A stretch of 64,000 bases of DNA, from assembly GCA_963575745.1 (NCBI GenBank), contig CAUYUJ010000855.1:26001-90000 (forward strand), in the 5' to 3' direction. Shown one piece after another: positions 54,111 through 64,000 of this stretch (the first letter of the stretch is position 1; each line of letters opens with the position of its first letter). Made by a program: the position numbers and the translations under genes. The notes under the pieces are model-generated. The model was not told where the DNA came from, ran no database searches, and worked only from the letters and a program-made list of their open reading frames with translations. This DNA is from Prorocentrum cordatum (lineage: Eukaryota > Sar > Dinophyceae > Prorocentrales > Prorocentraceae).

Positions 54111-54720
54111 AACGTATGATCGTGCTTGCTAATGCAGAGGGCACCACTCACCGACATTCGCAACACTTTCAAGCCAGGCAACCCGTGCAATTGCCATACC
54201 GTGGCTTGCCAGCAAAATCTCTGTTGTTGCCCAAATGCAGCTTCGGACACAGCCACGCAGCAGCACTTTGGCGACAGCCACTTTTTTTGGTACACTCACT
54301 CATACCTTTAATTAAGACAGGCCATTCGTAGTTGCCACAGCATGGCCAGCCAGCAAGGTATGTGCCAGCCTCACGCGCGCTTCTCTGCTTCATTTTCATC
54401 TAATCACTCTACGACTGAGGGTGGTGTGGGGAGGTGGTTACTGGGTGGAGGTGCTGGGTTTGGGTGCACTACGATGCGTCACTGCGGCACTTTTAAGCAA
54501 GGCATCCGCAGATGCCACAGCGTGGCCAGTTGACAAAACATGTGCCAGCCATTCATACACGTTCCCTTCTTTCGGGTTCAGTCGAAATTTATAAACTATC
54601 CCACCTGCAGCCTCGGACACTGCCAGGCAGCAGCACTCCGGAGATTACTTCGGTGCAGCAGCACCCCCACTCATCTTTTACTGGTCCACACGTGAGCAGT
54701 CTGCCCACGTAGGACATCAC
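54111..54720. repeat. Two copies of a 300 bp repeat (GCAGCCTCGGACAC)
   Basis: Landmarks GCCACAGCxTGGCCAG, ATGTGCCAGCC, CAGC(T/C)TCGGACAC, GCCA(C/G)GCAGCAGCAC occur at 54180-54300 and 54340-54380, and again at 54515-54640. A third copy is at 52280-52400. Confidence 0.55.
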
Positions 54721-55284
54721 ACACGGGGGAGGCGTGGGTAGAGATGCATTGTCGGCGGGAGGGAGATTCTATACTGTATTCTTTCGCTATCTACAGCGGG
54801 AGACACGTGAGCAATCTGCCCACGTGCCCGCTGTTGCAACCATTCACTTGCCATTCTTGTCTACGCAGCGTGTGACTCGAATATGTGTCTTGTTCTTCAT
54901 GGTTGCATGCTTCGTACTGCTTGTTGCACTAAGGTACATGCTGGGAATATGCTCGCCTGCACGCATGCCGTTCCTTGTATATCAGCCAGTGCTTCACCAA
55001 CCGAGGTGGCATTACCAATTGAACGGCGGTCTTTATATTTTATTTGAGGGGGAGTGGTGGTGGTGGTGGTGGTGGTGGTGGCATTGCGACTAAGGTTAGT
55101 GCCTACCTCGAAGACATGGAGGGCGCCTACTCTTCACACTGCTCTTAGCTTCGTCTCTTTTTACTTCACTCCCTTGGCGCCCGCCAGGTATTTTTTACCC
55201 GAATCGTTCCTTGTTTTTTCCATGCTGCATTTCGCAAACGCAACAGGCTCGCACCGAATGTCGGTCGAGCGTACAAAGGACGAG
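54721..55284. other. Unique spacer; TGG tract
   Basis: (TGG)n at 55055-55080. The frame 54734-55093 contains a hydrophobic stretch (ICVLFFMVACFVLLVAL), but nothing else supports a gene. Confidence 0.35.
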
Positions 55285-55715
55285 GGGGGGAGGGGAAGGA
55301 AAAGGAGGAGGAGGAGGAGGAACAAGTGGTGGAGGAGGAGGAGGAGGAGGAGGAAGAGGAGGGGGTGGAGGAGGAGGAGGAGGAGGAGGAGGCGGAGGAG
55401 GCGGAGGGGGGAGGAGGCGGAGGAGGCGGAGGAGGCGGAGGAGGAGGAGGAGGAGGAGGCGGAGGAGGAGGAGGAGGAGGAGGAGGAGGAGGCGGAGGCG
55501 GAGGCGGAGGCGGAGGCGGCGGAGGGGAAGGGGGAGGGGGGAGGAGGAGGAGGAGGAGGAGGGGAGGAGGAGGAGGAGGAGGAGGAGGAGGAGGAGGAGG
55601 AGAGGAGGAGGGGGGAGGGGAGGGGGATGGGGAGGAGGAGGAGGAGAGGAGGAGGGAGGAGGAGGAGGGTGATTATGAGGAGGAGGAGGAGGAGGAGGAG
55701 GAGGAGGCTAAGACA
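55285..55715. repeat. GGA/GGC purine tract
   Basis: About 430 bases of GGA with GGC and GGG interruptions, purely purine on the + strand for long runs. Separated from a second such tract (56880-57180) by the RNase H relic. Confidence 0.85.
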
Positions 55716-55959
55716 ACCGATGGTTAGTTTCAAAAGCAAAGGGTGGAGCTGCATCTGGCGACAGCCTGGTCCAAATCTCCCGCTAAGCGGGAAACCTGGT
55801 CTATGCCGATGCCAGAAGCGGCTCTGGTGGGTCAACTACGCCTCACCCCGCTTGAAGTTATCGAGGAAGGCCACACCCGTTGGCGTAGCCTGTTTGCATT
55901 AGCTGAGAATAGTATGGGCGCTTCTGATGGTATGAGCGCCACACGTTAACCATATGTAT

Positions 55960-56878
55960 GTGCCCTTACTAGATATGACCATAACATGATATGGGTCAAC
56001 GTACCGTGCACCTATGAACACATTGCTTAGAGATCGGGCGCCCTCGATCCCCGCGCGTGGCAGAGCGCTCACGCAGGGTGTGGCTAAACATGCCTGGGCG
56101 GCCTTATTTCCAGGGGAGTTCGTAGATATAACCGAGCAGCACACCCTGCAGGCGAAACGACAAGTCAGTCCTGTCTCGCCTACTGGGGTCAAGGTGTGCG
56201 CACTCTCTCGGAGAAGTCTGGCAAGCTTCGGTCGAGGGTTAAAGCTGGGCCCCGAACTCTTTTTGGCCTGAGCTTTTGCTCGGACACGGGGCCTGGGCTG
56301 GGGTCCCGAAGACTCGGAAAACCTCGCAATAAACATGTCACATGCGCGGGGCCTCACTGCACGGGCCAGACCCTCGGCGATCTGGACGGCCTCGACCACA
56401 CCTGGGGGGGAGCTGGATCTGCTTGGACATTGTCTCCGCCAGCTTATCCGCAATATGATTTCCAACCCAAGAGAACCACAGGACATCTTTTTCACCAGCC
56501 TGCTGAGGCGACATGTGCGACTCGATCTTCAAGACAGTGGTCGTCTTGACTCGTAGCAGGCGCAGAACTCGGCGCCAAGCACTCCGACGTTGTTCTGGAG
56601 ATATGTCGAGCTCTATTTTGGCGACGTTTTTCACAACATACGAGGAGTCCGTGACATAGATCAGAGCGTGGCCCAGCGGGGCCTCCTCCAGGAACTTCAA
56701 AAACGCGATGAGCTTCCCGTGGTTGATATATTGAGTCCCCCAGCTGCCTCCAGAAGACGTCTGAGCAGTTCTGAGGTCAGGAACGGGATCAGATATATCG
56801 AAACCCTCGAAAGCCATATAAGCCCAAGAGACGAGTCTGAATCTCGGGTCTCCTGAATACTTGACTCCAGAAGCGTCG
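55960..56878 (-). pseudogene. RNase H domain relic of a retroelement
   Basis: On the minus strand, DASGVKYSGDPRFRLVSWAY (Asp codon at about 56876) resembles the start of an RNase H fold. Then come GTQYINHGKLIAFLK, LIYVTDSSYVVKN (second catalytic Asp), KIESHMS and WVGNHIADKLAETMSK, the family's GN-xAD-LA ending (near 56440-56462). The expected RAEL Glu is replaced in HGKL, so one of the four acidic catalytic residues is missing. After about 56420 the reading frame shifts (SSPPGVVEAVQIAEGLARAV) and a Cys-bearing tail (CRFACRVCC...PC) follows. Such RNase H domains with a Cys tail are, as I recall, common in dinoflagellate retroelements. The N-terminal side ends abruptly in the GAG tract. Non-functional fragment. 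Confidence 0.6.
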
Positions 56879-57182
56879 AGGAGGAGGGGGAGGAGGAGGA
56901 TAATGAGGAGGAGGAGGAGGAGGAAGAGGAGGATGAGGAAGAGGAGGAGGAGGAGGAGGAGGAGGAGGAGGAGGAGGAGGAGGGAGAGCAAGAGGAGGAG
57001 GGGAGGAGGAGGAGGATGGAGGAGGAGGAGGAGGAGGAGAGGAGGAGGAGAGGAAGAGGAGGAGGAGGAGGAGGAGGAGGAGGAGGAGGGAGGAGGAGGA
57101 AGAGGAGGAGAGGAGGAGGAGGGGGGGGAGGGGGAGGGGAGGGGGAGGGGGGAGGGGGAGGAGGAGGGAGGAGGAGAAGGGT
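56879..57182. repeat. GAG/GGA purine tract
   Basis: About 300 bases of GAG, GGA and G runs. The minus-strand frame of the RNase H relic runs on through it as poly-Leu/Ser/Pro, which is not part of a protein. Confidence 0.85.
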
Positions 57183-59110
57183 CCCCGCCCTCCCCTTGGG
57201 TCCTGCCCGTTCTTCCCCGTCCGCGTCCGCCCCATTCCGTGGCCGCCGCAGCTGCTTCTGAGCGGCATGTCCATGAAGGTGCAGCATGGCCAGGCCAGCT
57301 GGCGGCTGGGCAGAGTGGGTCCCCGAGCGGCGCCGGGCATGCACGGAACGATAGGACAAAGTTGGGGATCGGTTCCGCGTTGGAGTGTTTTTTTCGCCAG
57401 AGTGTCTTGTGGTGCGGGCCTTCATGCGGTCTCCCCAGCATTGGATTGGCACGCTTGGATTCGGCTTCCCCGCGGCCCCCTGAAGCCGCGCACCAAGGCT
57501 CATATTTGCCCTGGGTAACTCTTGCGTGTAGGCGAAACGCTGGGGCGGGATTGTTTCAGCATGGATGTTCGCGGTTCGGTCGGTTCGGCTGCGTCGCAGT
57601 CGGTTGCGTCCGGCAGGTTCTGTTAGGTTAGGTCGGTTGTCGTGTCATTGCCGCGTCGTTGCGCCCTTTTCTGGGATGAGTGCGGCCTGTCGGGTTCGAG
57701 AAAGTTCGGTTTCGCTGTCGTTTCGGTTGGTATTTGCTTTTGCTGTCGCCGTGGGCGGCCTTGCTGAGGGGGAACGCATCGACCCCCAATCGCTCAATCA
57801 AAACCAATTTGGGTCCGATAGCCCCATCCCGCCCAGGAGCGTGCGGAACCGCTATCGGCGATCGGGTCCTATCGCCGATATATCGGGGAAGCATCGCCGA
57901 TTATATGCTTGGTGCCCCCCCTTGAGCCGGCCCCCCCTATCGTTGCCCTTCAAGCGTTGGGGGGGGGGGACGGGGCGTCGGATAACAGAAAAGAAACACG
58001 CGCGTCATGCTGCTGAGGCCCTCCGCGCGGTTTCCTTCGGTCGGCTCCAGACCCCCCCTCCTTTCCCGCACAAGCCTTAGCGCACCCCCCCGGCGCCAGG
58101 GGCGCGCCGAAGACGGGGCGCTGGGAGGGCTGTCCAGCGCTCACCCAAGGGGGCCGCGCGGACCTCCAGAAGTTTATGGTTGCTCAGTGTGCTGGCCGTT
58201 CTTCTCAGGAGCGAGGCAGGGACAACACAAGCAAGGACAGTGTCTTCTTGTGTTCATCCTGCTCATCCTCGTCATCGTTCTCATCTTCCGTATCGCCAAT
58301 CCTCTTGCTTCTCGTCATGGTCGCCGCCCTCCTCAGTCTTGTTCCTATTATTCCTGCTCCGTTATCTTCTGCTCTTCTCCGCTCTCCTCCTACCAACCAA
58401 TTTGTCCCCCCCCACTCCACCCTCCCTCCTCTCCCCATGCCCTTCCCTTTCCCTGGTCCTCCCTCTCCCTCCCGCCCCCCCTCCCCATGTCCCTCTCTTG
58501 CCCCTCCTCCCTCTTCCCCCTTCTTGTGCATTCTCCGGCTCTCGATCCCAGTCCCTTCCCCCTCTGGGATCGGAGTCTCGCGCCAGGATGTTCTGGGGGG
58601 ATTGGCAGGCAGGAAGTCTAAGATGGTGGGCATAGACGGCCCAGACCCCGACCCCAGAGGGGGAAGAACACACCATCGACAGCGCTTGGGCAGCACGGGG
58701 GGCAGCGGGCGCGGATTTGTGCACTGCGAGTCTGCTTCAACCTCCAGCCTGTCAGGAGCGGCTGGCACACAGCCGCCTGGCAGTGCACGGGGGGAGAGAG
58801 AGTGCGGAGGGAGCGGGGGTGAGAAGTGACAGGGGGTGTAGGAGGAGGAGATGAGGTGGATTGAGGAGGGAGGGTGGGGGCAGGGGAGGAGAGGCGACGG
58901 GGATGGGATGAGAGGAGAGGAGAGGAGAGAGGAGCGGGCATGGAGCGGGTCAGCTTGGGGGTTGAGCGCCCGCTTTGATTTGCAATCCCAGGCCGGGGAG
59001 CAGCTCGACAGGAACAGGATCTTGAATTCAATCGTGGAGGGATGGGCGCGGCGGCCCCTTCCCTCTCTCCTGCCCTTCCCTTTTCCTCCGTTATCCCTCT
59101 TCTTTTTCGT
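57183..59110. other. Unique GC-rich sequence, no gene recognised
   Basis: 57560-57640 has TCGGTTCGGT and TTAGGTTAGG short repeats. 58070-58175 carries C runs followed by GCGCGGACCTCCA, a phrase also present at 61530. 58260-58560 is pyrimidine-rich. GGAGAGGAGA purines lie at 58850-58940. Frames up to 307 codons show no motif. Confidence 0.4.
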
Positions 59111-59114
59111 TTCA

Positions 59115-59190
59115 GTATGTACATACATATATATATATATATGTATATGTATAGATGGTCGCCCCCCCCTCCAAGATCATACCTTTTCGT
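59115..59190 (+). repeat. TA microsatellite with CCCCCCTCCAAGATCATAC flank
   Basis: (TA)n followed by GGTCGCCCCCC and TCCAAGATCATAC. The same flank is found in reverse orientation beside the TA tracts at 61245 and 61380. Confidence 0.6.
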
Positions 59191-59284
59191 CTCCTCATCC
59201 TCGATTGCTTCTTTTCCTTTCTCTCTCCCTCTCTCTCTCTCTTTCTCTTTCTCCTTTCTCTGTCTCTGGGCTCTCTCGGGACTC

Positions 59285-60425
59285 TGACTGTTGAGAACCG
59301 CTGTGCTTTCACTGTTTTCCAGATTTTCCATGTTTTCCCAGACACTGACCATTGAGAAACGCTGTGTTTTCCAGGTTTTCCATGTTTTCCCAGACACTGA
59401 CCGTTGAGAAAAGCTGTGTTTTCCAGGTTTTCCATGTTTTCCATGTTTTCCCAGACACTGACCGTTGAGAAAAGCTGTGTTTCCCAGGTTTCCCAGGTTT
59501 TCCCAGAAACTGGCCGTTGAGAAACGTTGTGTTTTCTAGATTTTCCAAGTATTCCAGATCCTCCCAGAGACTACCCAGGTGAAAATCATTGGTTGTGTTT
59601 TCCAGATTTTCCAGATATTCCAGATCCTCCCAGAGACTGCCCTGGTGAGAAACGCCGCGTTCTCCATTTTTCCAAGTATTCCAGATCCTCCCAGAGATTG
59701 CCCAAGTGAAAAACGCTGTGTTTTCCAGATTTCCCAGATATTCTAGATCCTTCCAGAGATTGCCCTTGTGAAAAACGTTGTATTTTCCACGTTTTCCAGA
59801 TATTCCCGATCTTCCCAGGGACTGCCCAGTGAAAAACCTTGTGTCTTCCAGATTTTCCAAATATTCCAGATCCTCCCAGAGACTGCCCAGGTGAAAAACC
59901 TTGTGTTTTCCAGATATCCCAAATATTCCAAATCTTCGCAGAGATTATTCTGAGCTTGCAGCATTGTTTCTGGGAGGATCTGGAAAGTCTGGAAAACACA
60001 CCGTTTTTCACTTGGGCAATCTCTGGGAGGATCTGGAATATCTGGAATATCTGGAAAACACAACGTTTTTCATCTGGGCAGTCTCCGAGAGGATCTGGAA
60101 TATGTGGAAAATCTGGAAAACACAACGTTTTTCACTTGGGCAGTCTCTGGAAGGATCTAGGATACCTGGGAAATCTGGAAAACACAGCGTTTTTCACTCG
60201 GGCAGTCTCTGGGAGGATCTGGAATATTTGGAAAATCTGGAAAACACAACCTTTTTCACCAGGGCAATCTCAGGGAGGATTTGGAATATTTGGAAAATCT
60301 GGAAAACACAACCTTTTTCACCAGGGCAATCTCAGGGAGGATTTGGAATATTTGGAAAACCTGGAGAACACAGCGTTTTTCACCGGGGCAGTTTTTGTGA
60401 AGATTTGGAATATCTGGAATATCCG
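59285..60425. repeat. 62 bp array that reverses orientation
   Basis: Left half (59285-59945) has units like CCAGATCCTCCCAGAGACTGCCC + GTGAAAAA + TTGTGTTTTCCAG; right half (59980-60425) carries the reverse complement (CTGGAAAACACAA...TTTTTCAC...GGGCAGTCTCTGGGAGGATC). The turning point is near 59950-59978. Unit starts at 59831 and 59893 give a 62 base period; the first units (59285-59520) are a variant of about 60 bases. The peptides GRIWNIWKIWK, LEYLENLENT and GSGISGKSGKH rotate through three frames. Confidence 0.85.
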
Positions 60426-61205
60426 TTTGTGAGGCTTTCCAATCGAATCCTTCTGTGGTCTTTCCTAAGGATTCCGTTTGTGAGGCTTTCCAATAAATCC
60501 CTTTGTGTTGTTTTCCAAACGGTTCCTGCTGTGAGGCGTTCCAATAAAATCCCTTTGTTGTGCTTTCCAAACGATTCTTGCTGTGAGACTTTCCAATCGA
60601 ATCCCTTTGCTGCGCTTTCCAAAGGATTCCGATTGTGAGGTTTTCCAATAGGATCCCTTTGTGGTGTTTTCCTAAGGATTCCTTTTGTGAGGCTTTCCAA
60701 CCGAATTCCTTTGTGATGCTTTCCATCGGATCCCTTTGTGGTGCTTTCCAAAGGACTCCTATTTTGAGGCTTTCCAATAGAATCCCTCTGTGACGTTTTC
60801 GAAAGGATTCCTTGTGTGCTGCTTTCCAATCAAATCCCTTTGTGGTGGTTCGAAATGATTTGTTTTGTGAGGCTTTCCAATCGTATTCCTTTGTGGTGTT
60901 TTCCGAAGGATTCTTTTGTGAGGCTTTCCAATAGAATCCCTTTGTGGTGCGTTTCAAAGGATTCGTTTTGTGAGACTTTCCAGTACAATCCTTTTGTGCT
61001 GCTTTCCAAAGGATTCCTTTTGTAAGGCTTTTCAATCGAATCTCTTTGTTGTGCTTTCCAAACGATTCCTGCCGTGAGGCTTTCCAATAGAATCCTTTTG
61101 TGCTGCTTTCCAAAGGATTTCGGTTGTGAGGCTTTCCAACAGAATCCGTTTGTGGTGCTGTCCAAAGGATTCATTTTGTGAGGCTTTCCAATATAATCCC
61201 TGTGT
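60426..61205. repeat. 51-52 bp tandem array, about 15 copies
   Basis: Units GTGAGGCTTTCCAAT + CGAATCCCTTTGTG + GTGCTTTCCAAAGGATTCC, in tandem from 60429. Minus-strand frames up to 285 codons (KASQKESFGK, KGILLESLTK) stay open as the frame rotates. Not a gene. Confidence 0.85.
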
Positions 61206-61373
61206 CACGGCAGATGGTATGATCACAAGGGGGGGCGAGCATATATATATATATATATATATATATACCGATGCGCAGACATAGTGAAGATAAACGTGGT
61301 AAAGATGAATAGGAGGGATATGGGGATGAATGCGGTTCAAGACGGGATGTATGATCTTGGATGGGGGGGGCAA

Positions 61374-61414
<41 letters not shown>

Positions 61415-61452
61415 TGCATATATAGGTGTAGGGAGGCATACACTTAGCTTTC
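61206..61452. repeat. Two TA microsatellites with shared G-rich flank
   Basis: (TA)n at about 61240-61266 and 61375-61412, each preceded by GTATGATC and a run of G followed by CGA or CAA. These are two copies of one unit of about 130 bases, and reverse complements of 59115-59190. Confidence 0.65.
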
Positions 61453-61540
61453 GGAGGTCCACTGGATCCCCCCTGGCGCGCTTCGCGCGCCAGGACGGGG
61501 GGGGGTCTGGCGCCGACTGGGGACATCCGCGCGGACCTCC
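61453..61540. repeat. Small foldback element
   Basis: GGAGGTCC at 61453 and GGACCTCC at 61533 are inverted ends. Inside is a perfect hairpin with a 10 bp stem: CCTGGCGCGC (61472-61481), TTC loop, GCGCGCCAGG (61485-61494). Confidence 0.55.
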
Positions 61541-63225
61541 AAGGATAGTAAGCCTTTGCAGTCTTTTGTGTCATTATAATTTCTCCCTTCCTCCGTTCGC
61601 CCCTCTCCTCTTATCCATTCACTTAAAGTCAACGCGCATGATCAAGATGAGATGCATTACCTTGCGTATTTTATCTCTTCAGCTCATCCTCAGCTATGCC
61701 ACAACCTAGCTTGCTTTACCTTTGGCGTCCAAGATGCTTGCACCCTTACCCCACATCCTCATCATACCCGTTGACAGTACCCTCCTCTTCCGCCCCCCCC
61801 GCAGGGCACCCAGGCTCTCCCCCGCCTGCCCCCCGCCCACCCACCATGCACGCGAGCGTACGCGCGTAGATGTTACCGCTCAGAGGGCGGGCTTCGGTGA
61901 GCACGGCCCGCCCGCCTGTTAAGTGACATAATTCGTCACGCTCGGAGTGGCGGCGACCCCGGGCAAAGGATCAGCGGTATTTCGTGATTACTTTGGTTTG
62001 GATGCCCCATGATCTTCGTAAGATGATCACCCCCCCCTCTTCTGGATGGCCACCACACCAAAGCACACCCTCGGCGGGGTCCCTTGGGAACCAACTCAAG
62101 AGGGTCTTCGGACGCCGCCAGAGCGGCTAGGGTCGGGAGGGCGTTATGGTAGCATGGTTGATATATCTTGGGTTTGCGTTGGTTCTCCCCCTCCTCCTCC
62201 TGCCGATTGGTCTTCCCCTCTGCCCCCCCCCCTCCACGTACCCGAACCGCACGGGTCACTTCTTGGCGTTGGCGCGTAGTGTTCGAAATGTCGTTGTCCG
62301 CCTCGCGGTCTCAGCCGTGGGTGTTTTGTTGCCGAGCATTGCCAACAAACATGTAACAGTTCTTTCATCGGGCTTTCACCCGAATCGACGCAGTGTTGCT
62401 CCCGACGCTGTCGAGAAAGGTCTTTCTCTTCTGGGAGGACCCACCAAGGTTTAGAAGCAGTCCCCAGACGCCCCCCTCAGGATGACCCCTTGGGCGCGGG
62501 GGGGGGGAACGTTCAGGCGTGGGGATTGGGGGGGGTAAACCCTTCCGTGGAAAAGACGCTGGAATGGTTAACCCCGTAAGCGAACTGCGCCCAGAGGGCT
62601 GCTGGGGCCCACTAGGATGGCCCTGGCATCGGCCTACAGCGGCACGAAGAAGGCAACCAGCAACAGCTTCTGCAACTAACGACAAATAGTATATTGTTCG
62701 AGTATACACCATACACGGTGACAACCGCCGACAGCCCCTATACATGTCCATACCGCGCCCCACAATCTTAAGACGACACATCACCGCTCGAGATGCCCCT
62801 CGGGGGGTCCTCGACAGCCACAGCAGAGCGTACGTGAACCTGGATTGGCCCGAGGCTGCATAGGGCCGAGAGCACCTCAGAACGACCAGCGATGCCCCAC
62901 CACAGTACCATTCAGACCGCGAAGGCGAAGGGCCAGAAGGAGGAACGCAAGAGCGGAGGAGTGCTCAAATGATGTAGAACACGGGGAGGCGAACGAACAA
63001 GAGGTTCATGCAGGCCGACGGGCAGTCATACGAATCAAAAACAAGAACAGCACGATCACTAATAGCATTACTAACCGTAATAATAACACTACTAATAAGC
63101 AAAGTGGGCAAACCGCCCCTTGGCCCCCTGTCAGCCCCACGCCAAGGGGCGAGCATATACACGGGCGCAGCGCCGCGCTGGATGTGATACATTCTGCTCC
63201 GCCAGGCAGTGGAACACCCAATATT
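61541..63225. other. Unique sequence, no gene recognised
   Basis: Balanced to GC-rich; G and C runs at 61795, 62222 and 62500. 63050-63100 has AATAATAA/ACTACTAA repeats. The longest frames (142 codons) have no motif. Confidence 0.35.
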
Positions 63226-63390
63226 GCATCCAATGTCGAAGGTGCTCTATATTCCAAAGCTGTGGCTGCGTGATGCGCCCCGAACCCCAGACCAACGAAT
63301 TGAGCCTCAGCCCAATGTCGAACGTGATCCATACTCCAACGCTGTGGCTGCATGATGCGCCCCGAACCTCAAACCAACGAATCCGCCGAC
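63226..63390. repeat. Two-copy tandem repeat of about 83 bp
   Basis: 63229-63302 and 63312-63385 share CAATGTCGAA, ATxCATATTCCAA-type spacing, GCTGTGGCTGC, TGATGCGCCCCGAACC and ACCAACGAAT. Confidence 0.7.
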
Positions 63391-63435
63391 CACGCCTGAC
63401 CGCCCGTGCGTGGCACATGGTGCTGCTTGGTTACG

Positions 63436-64000
63436 CCTGGAACGTATCCTCACCGCCCTGGCTTGAAACTGCCAGCGAAATATCTTCATCGCCTGGCCAA
63501 CCATGGCCAGCGACATATCCTCACCCCTGGCTTGGAATTGCCAGCGGGATGTCCTCAACCCTCTGACTTAAAACTGCAAGCGAAATATCCTCACCCCCTC
63601 GCTGAACATTGCCAGCGACATATCCTCACCCCCTGACCTAAAATTGCCAGCGAGATATCCTCACCCCCTGACCTAAAACTGCCAGCGAAATATCCTCACA
63701 CCCCTCGCTTGAAATTGCCTGCGACATAACCTCACCCTCTGGCCTGGAATTGTCAGCGAGACATCCTCGACCCCCTGACTTAAAAGCTGCTAGCGAAATA
63801 TCCTCACACCACTCGGTTCAAGCTGCCAGCGAACTAAACTGCCAGCGAAATATCACCACACCCCTCGCTTAAGCTTTCCAGCGAAAAATCCTCACCCCCT
63901 GGCTTGGAATTGCCAGCGAGATCTCTTCAACCCCCTGACTTAAAACTGCCAGCGAAATATCCTCACAATCCTCGGTAAAGATTGCCAGCGACATTTCCTC
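63436..64000. repeat. 35-37 bp array running off the window end
   Basis: At least fifteen units around CTGCCAGCGAAATATCCTC + ACCCCCTGACTTAAAA. The array is not finished at base 64000. Confidence 0.85.

Noticed and set aside
60256-61113. Minus-strand open frame of 285 codons with KASQKESFGK repeats
   Set aside because: It is the 51-52 bp tandem array, open in several frames.
63436-64000. Possible CRISPR array
   Set aside because: Units are directly adjacent, degenerate and have no unique spacers; the window is eukaryotic.

Overview
The window is nuclear DNA of a eukaryote, most likely a dinoflagellate. The reasons are: high GC with very long low-complexity tracts; intron-split genes, one with a GC-AG intron; a cytosine-5 methyltransferase, a tyrosine-recombinase relative and an RNase H fragment whose motif wording I recall from dinoflagellate genomes; and two repeats carrying the last 10-11 bases of the dinoflagellate spliced leader. 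I cannot name the species. There is no sign of operons, bacterial promoters, tRNA or rRNA genes. Real coding sequence is a minority, and most long open frames are by-products of GC-rich tandem repeats.

Region by region. 1-7.1 kb holds two split genes on the + strand. The first is a conserved gene of unknown function (about 1.65-3.65 kb) with a frameshift. The second is a compact four-exon DNA cytosine-5 methyltransferase (4.76-7.13 kb) whose motifs I, IV, VI, VIII, IX and X are all present and whose exon phases join to 335 residues. 7.1-16 kb is repeat DNA: purine tracts, a 1.2 kb CTA microsatellite, a 0.6 kb tandem duplication and a dispersed cytosine/guanine-rich repeat. 16.4-17.2 kb is a tyrosine-recombinase pseudogene with several frameshifts and a lost catalytic Arg.

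17.9-36.3 kb is the most remarkable part. Two diverged arms of about 2 kb lie in inverted orientation (about 18.3-20.57 kb and 34.33-36.3 kb). They enclose a 13.8 kb core bordered by an identical 35 bp direct repeat. The core carries an intronless reading frame of 3,270 codons, interrupted once by TAG, for a Helitron-type Rep/Pif1 helicase with a C2H2 finger, a DUF6570-like region and a C-terminal array of about eight zinc-binding units. A 3.2 kb minisatellite of 102 bp units starts immediately after its stop codon.

36.3-64 kb is almost entirely repeats: an 11 bp GCTTTAGCTTA array, trinucleotide tracts, five more copies of the CTCTTGGGGCC family, a 77 bp minisatellite, a 62 bp array that reverses orientation in its middle, a 52 bp array, and a 35-37 bp array running off the end. 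Small relics of retroelement genes lie among them (a reverse-transcriptase scrap near 44.7 kb and an RNase H domain on the minus strand near 56.4-56.9 kb). Only the methyltransferase looks like an intact host-type gene; the other recognisable coding pieces belong to mobile or decaying sequence.
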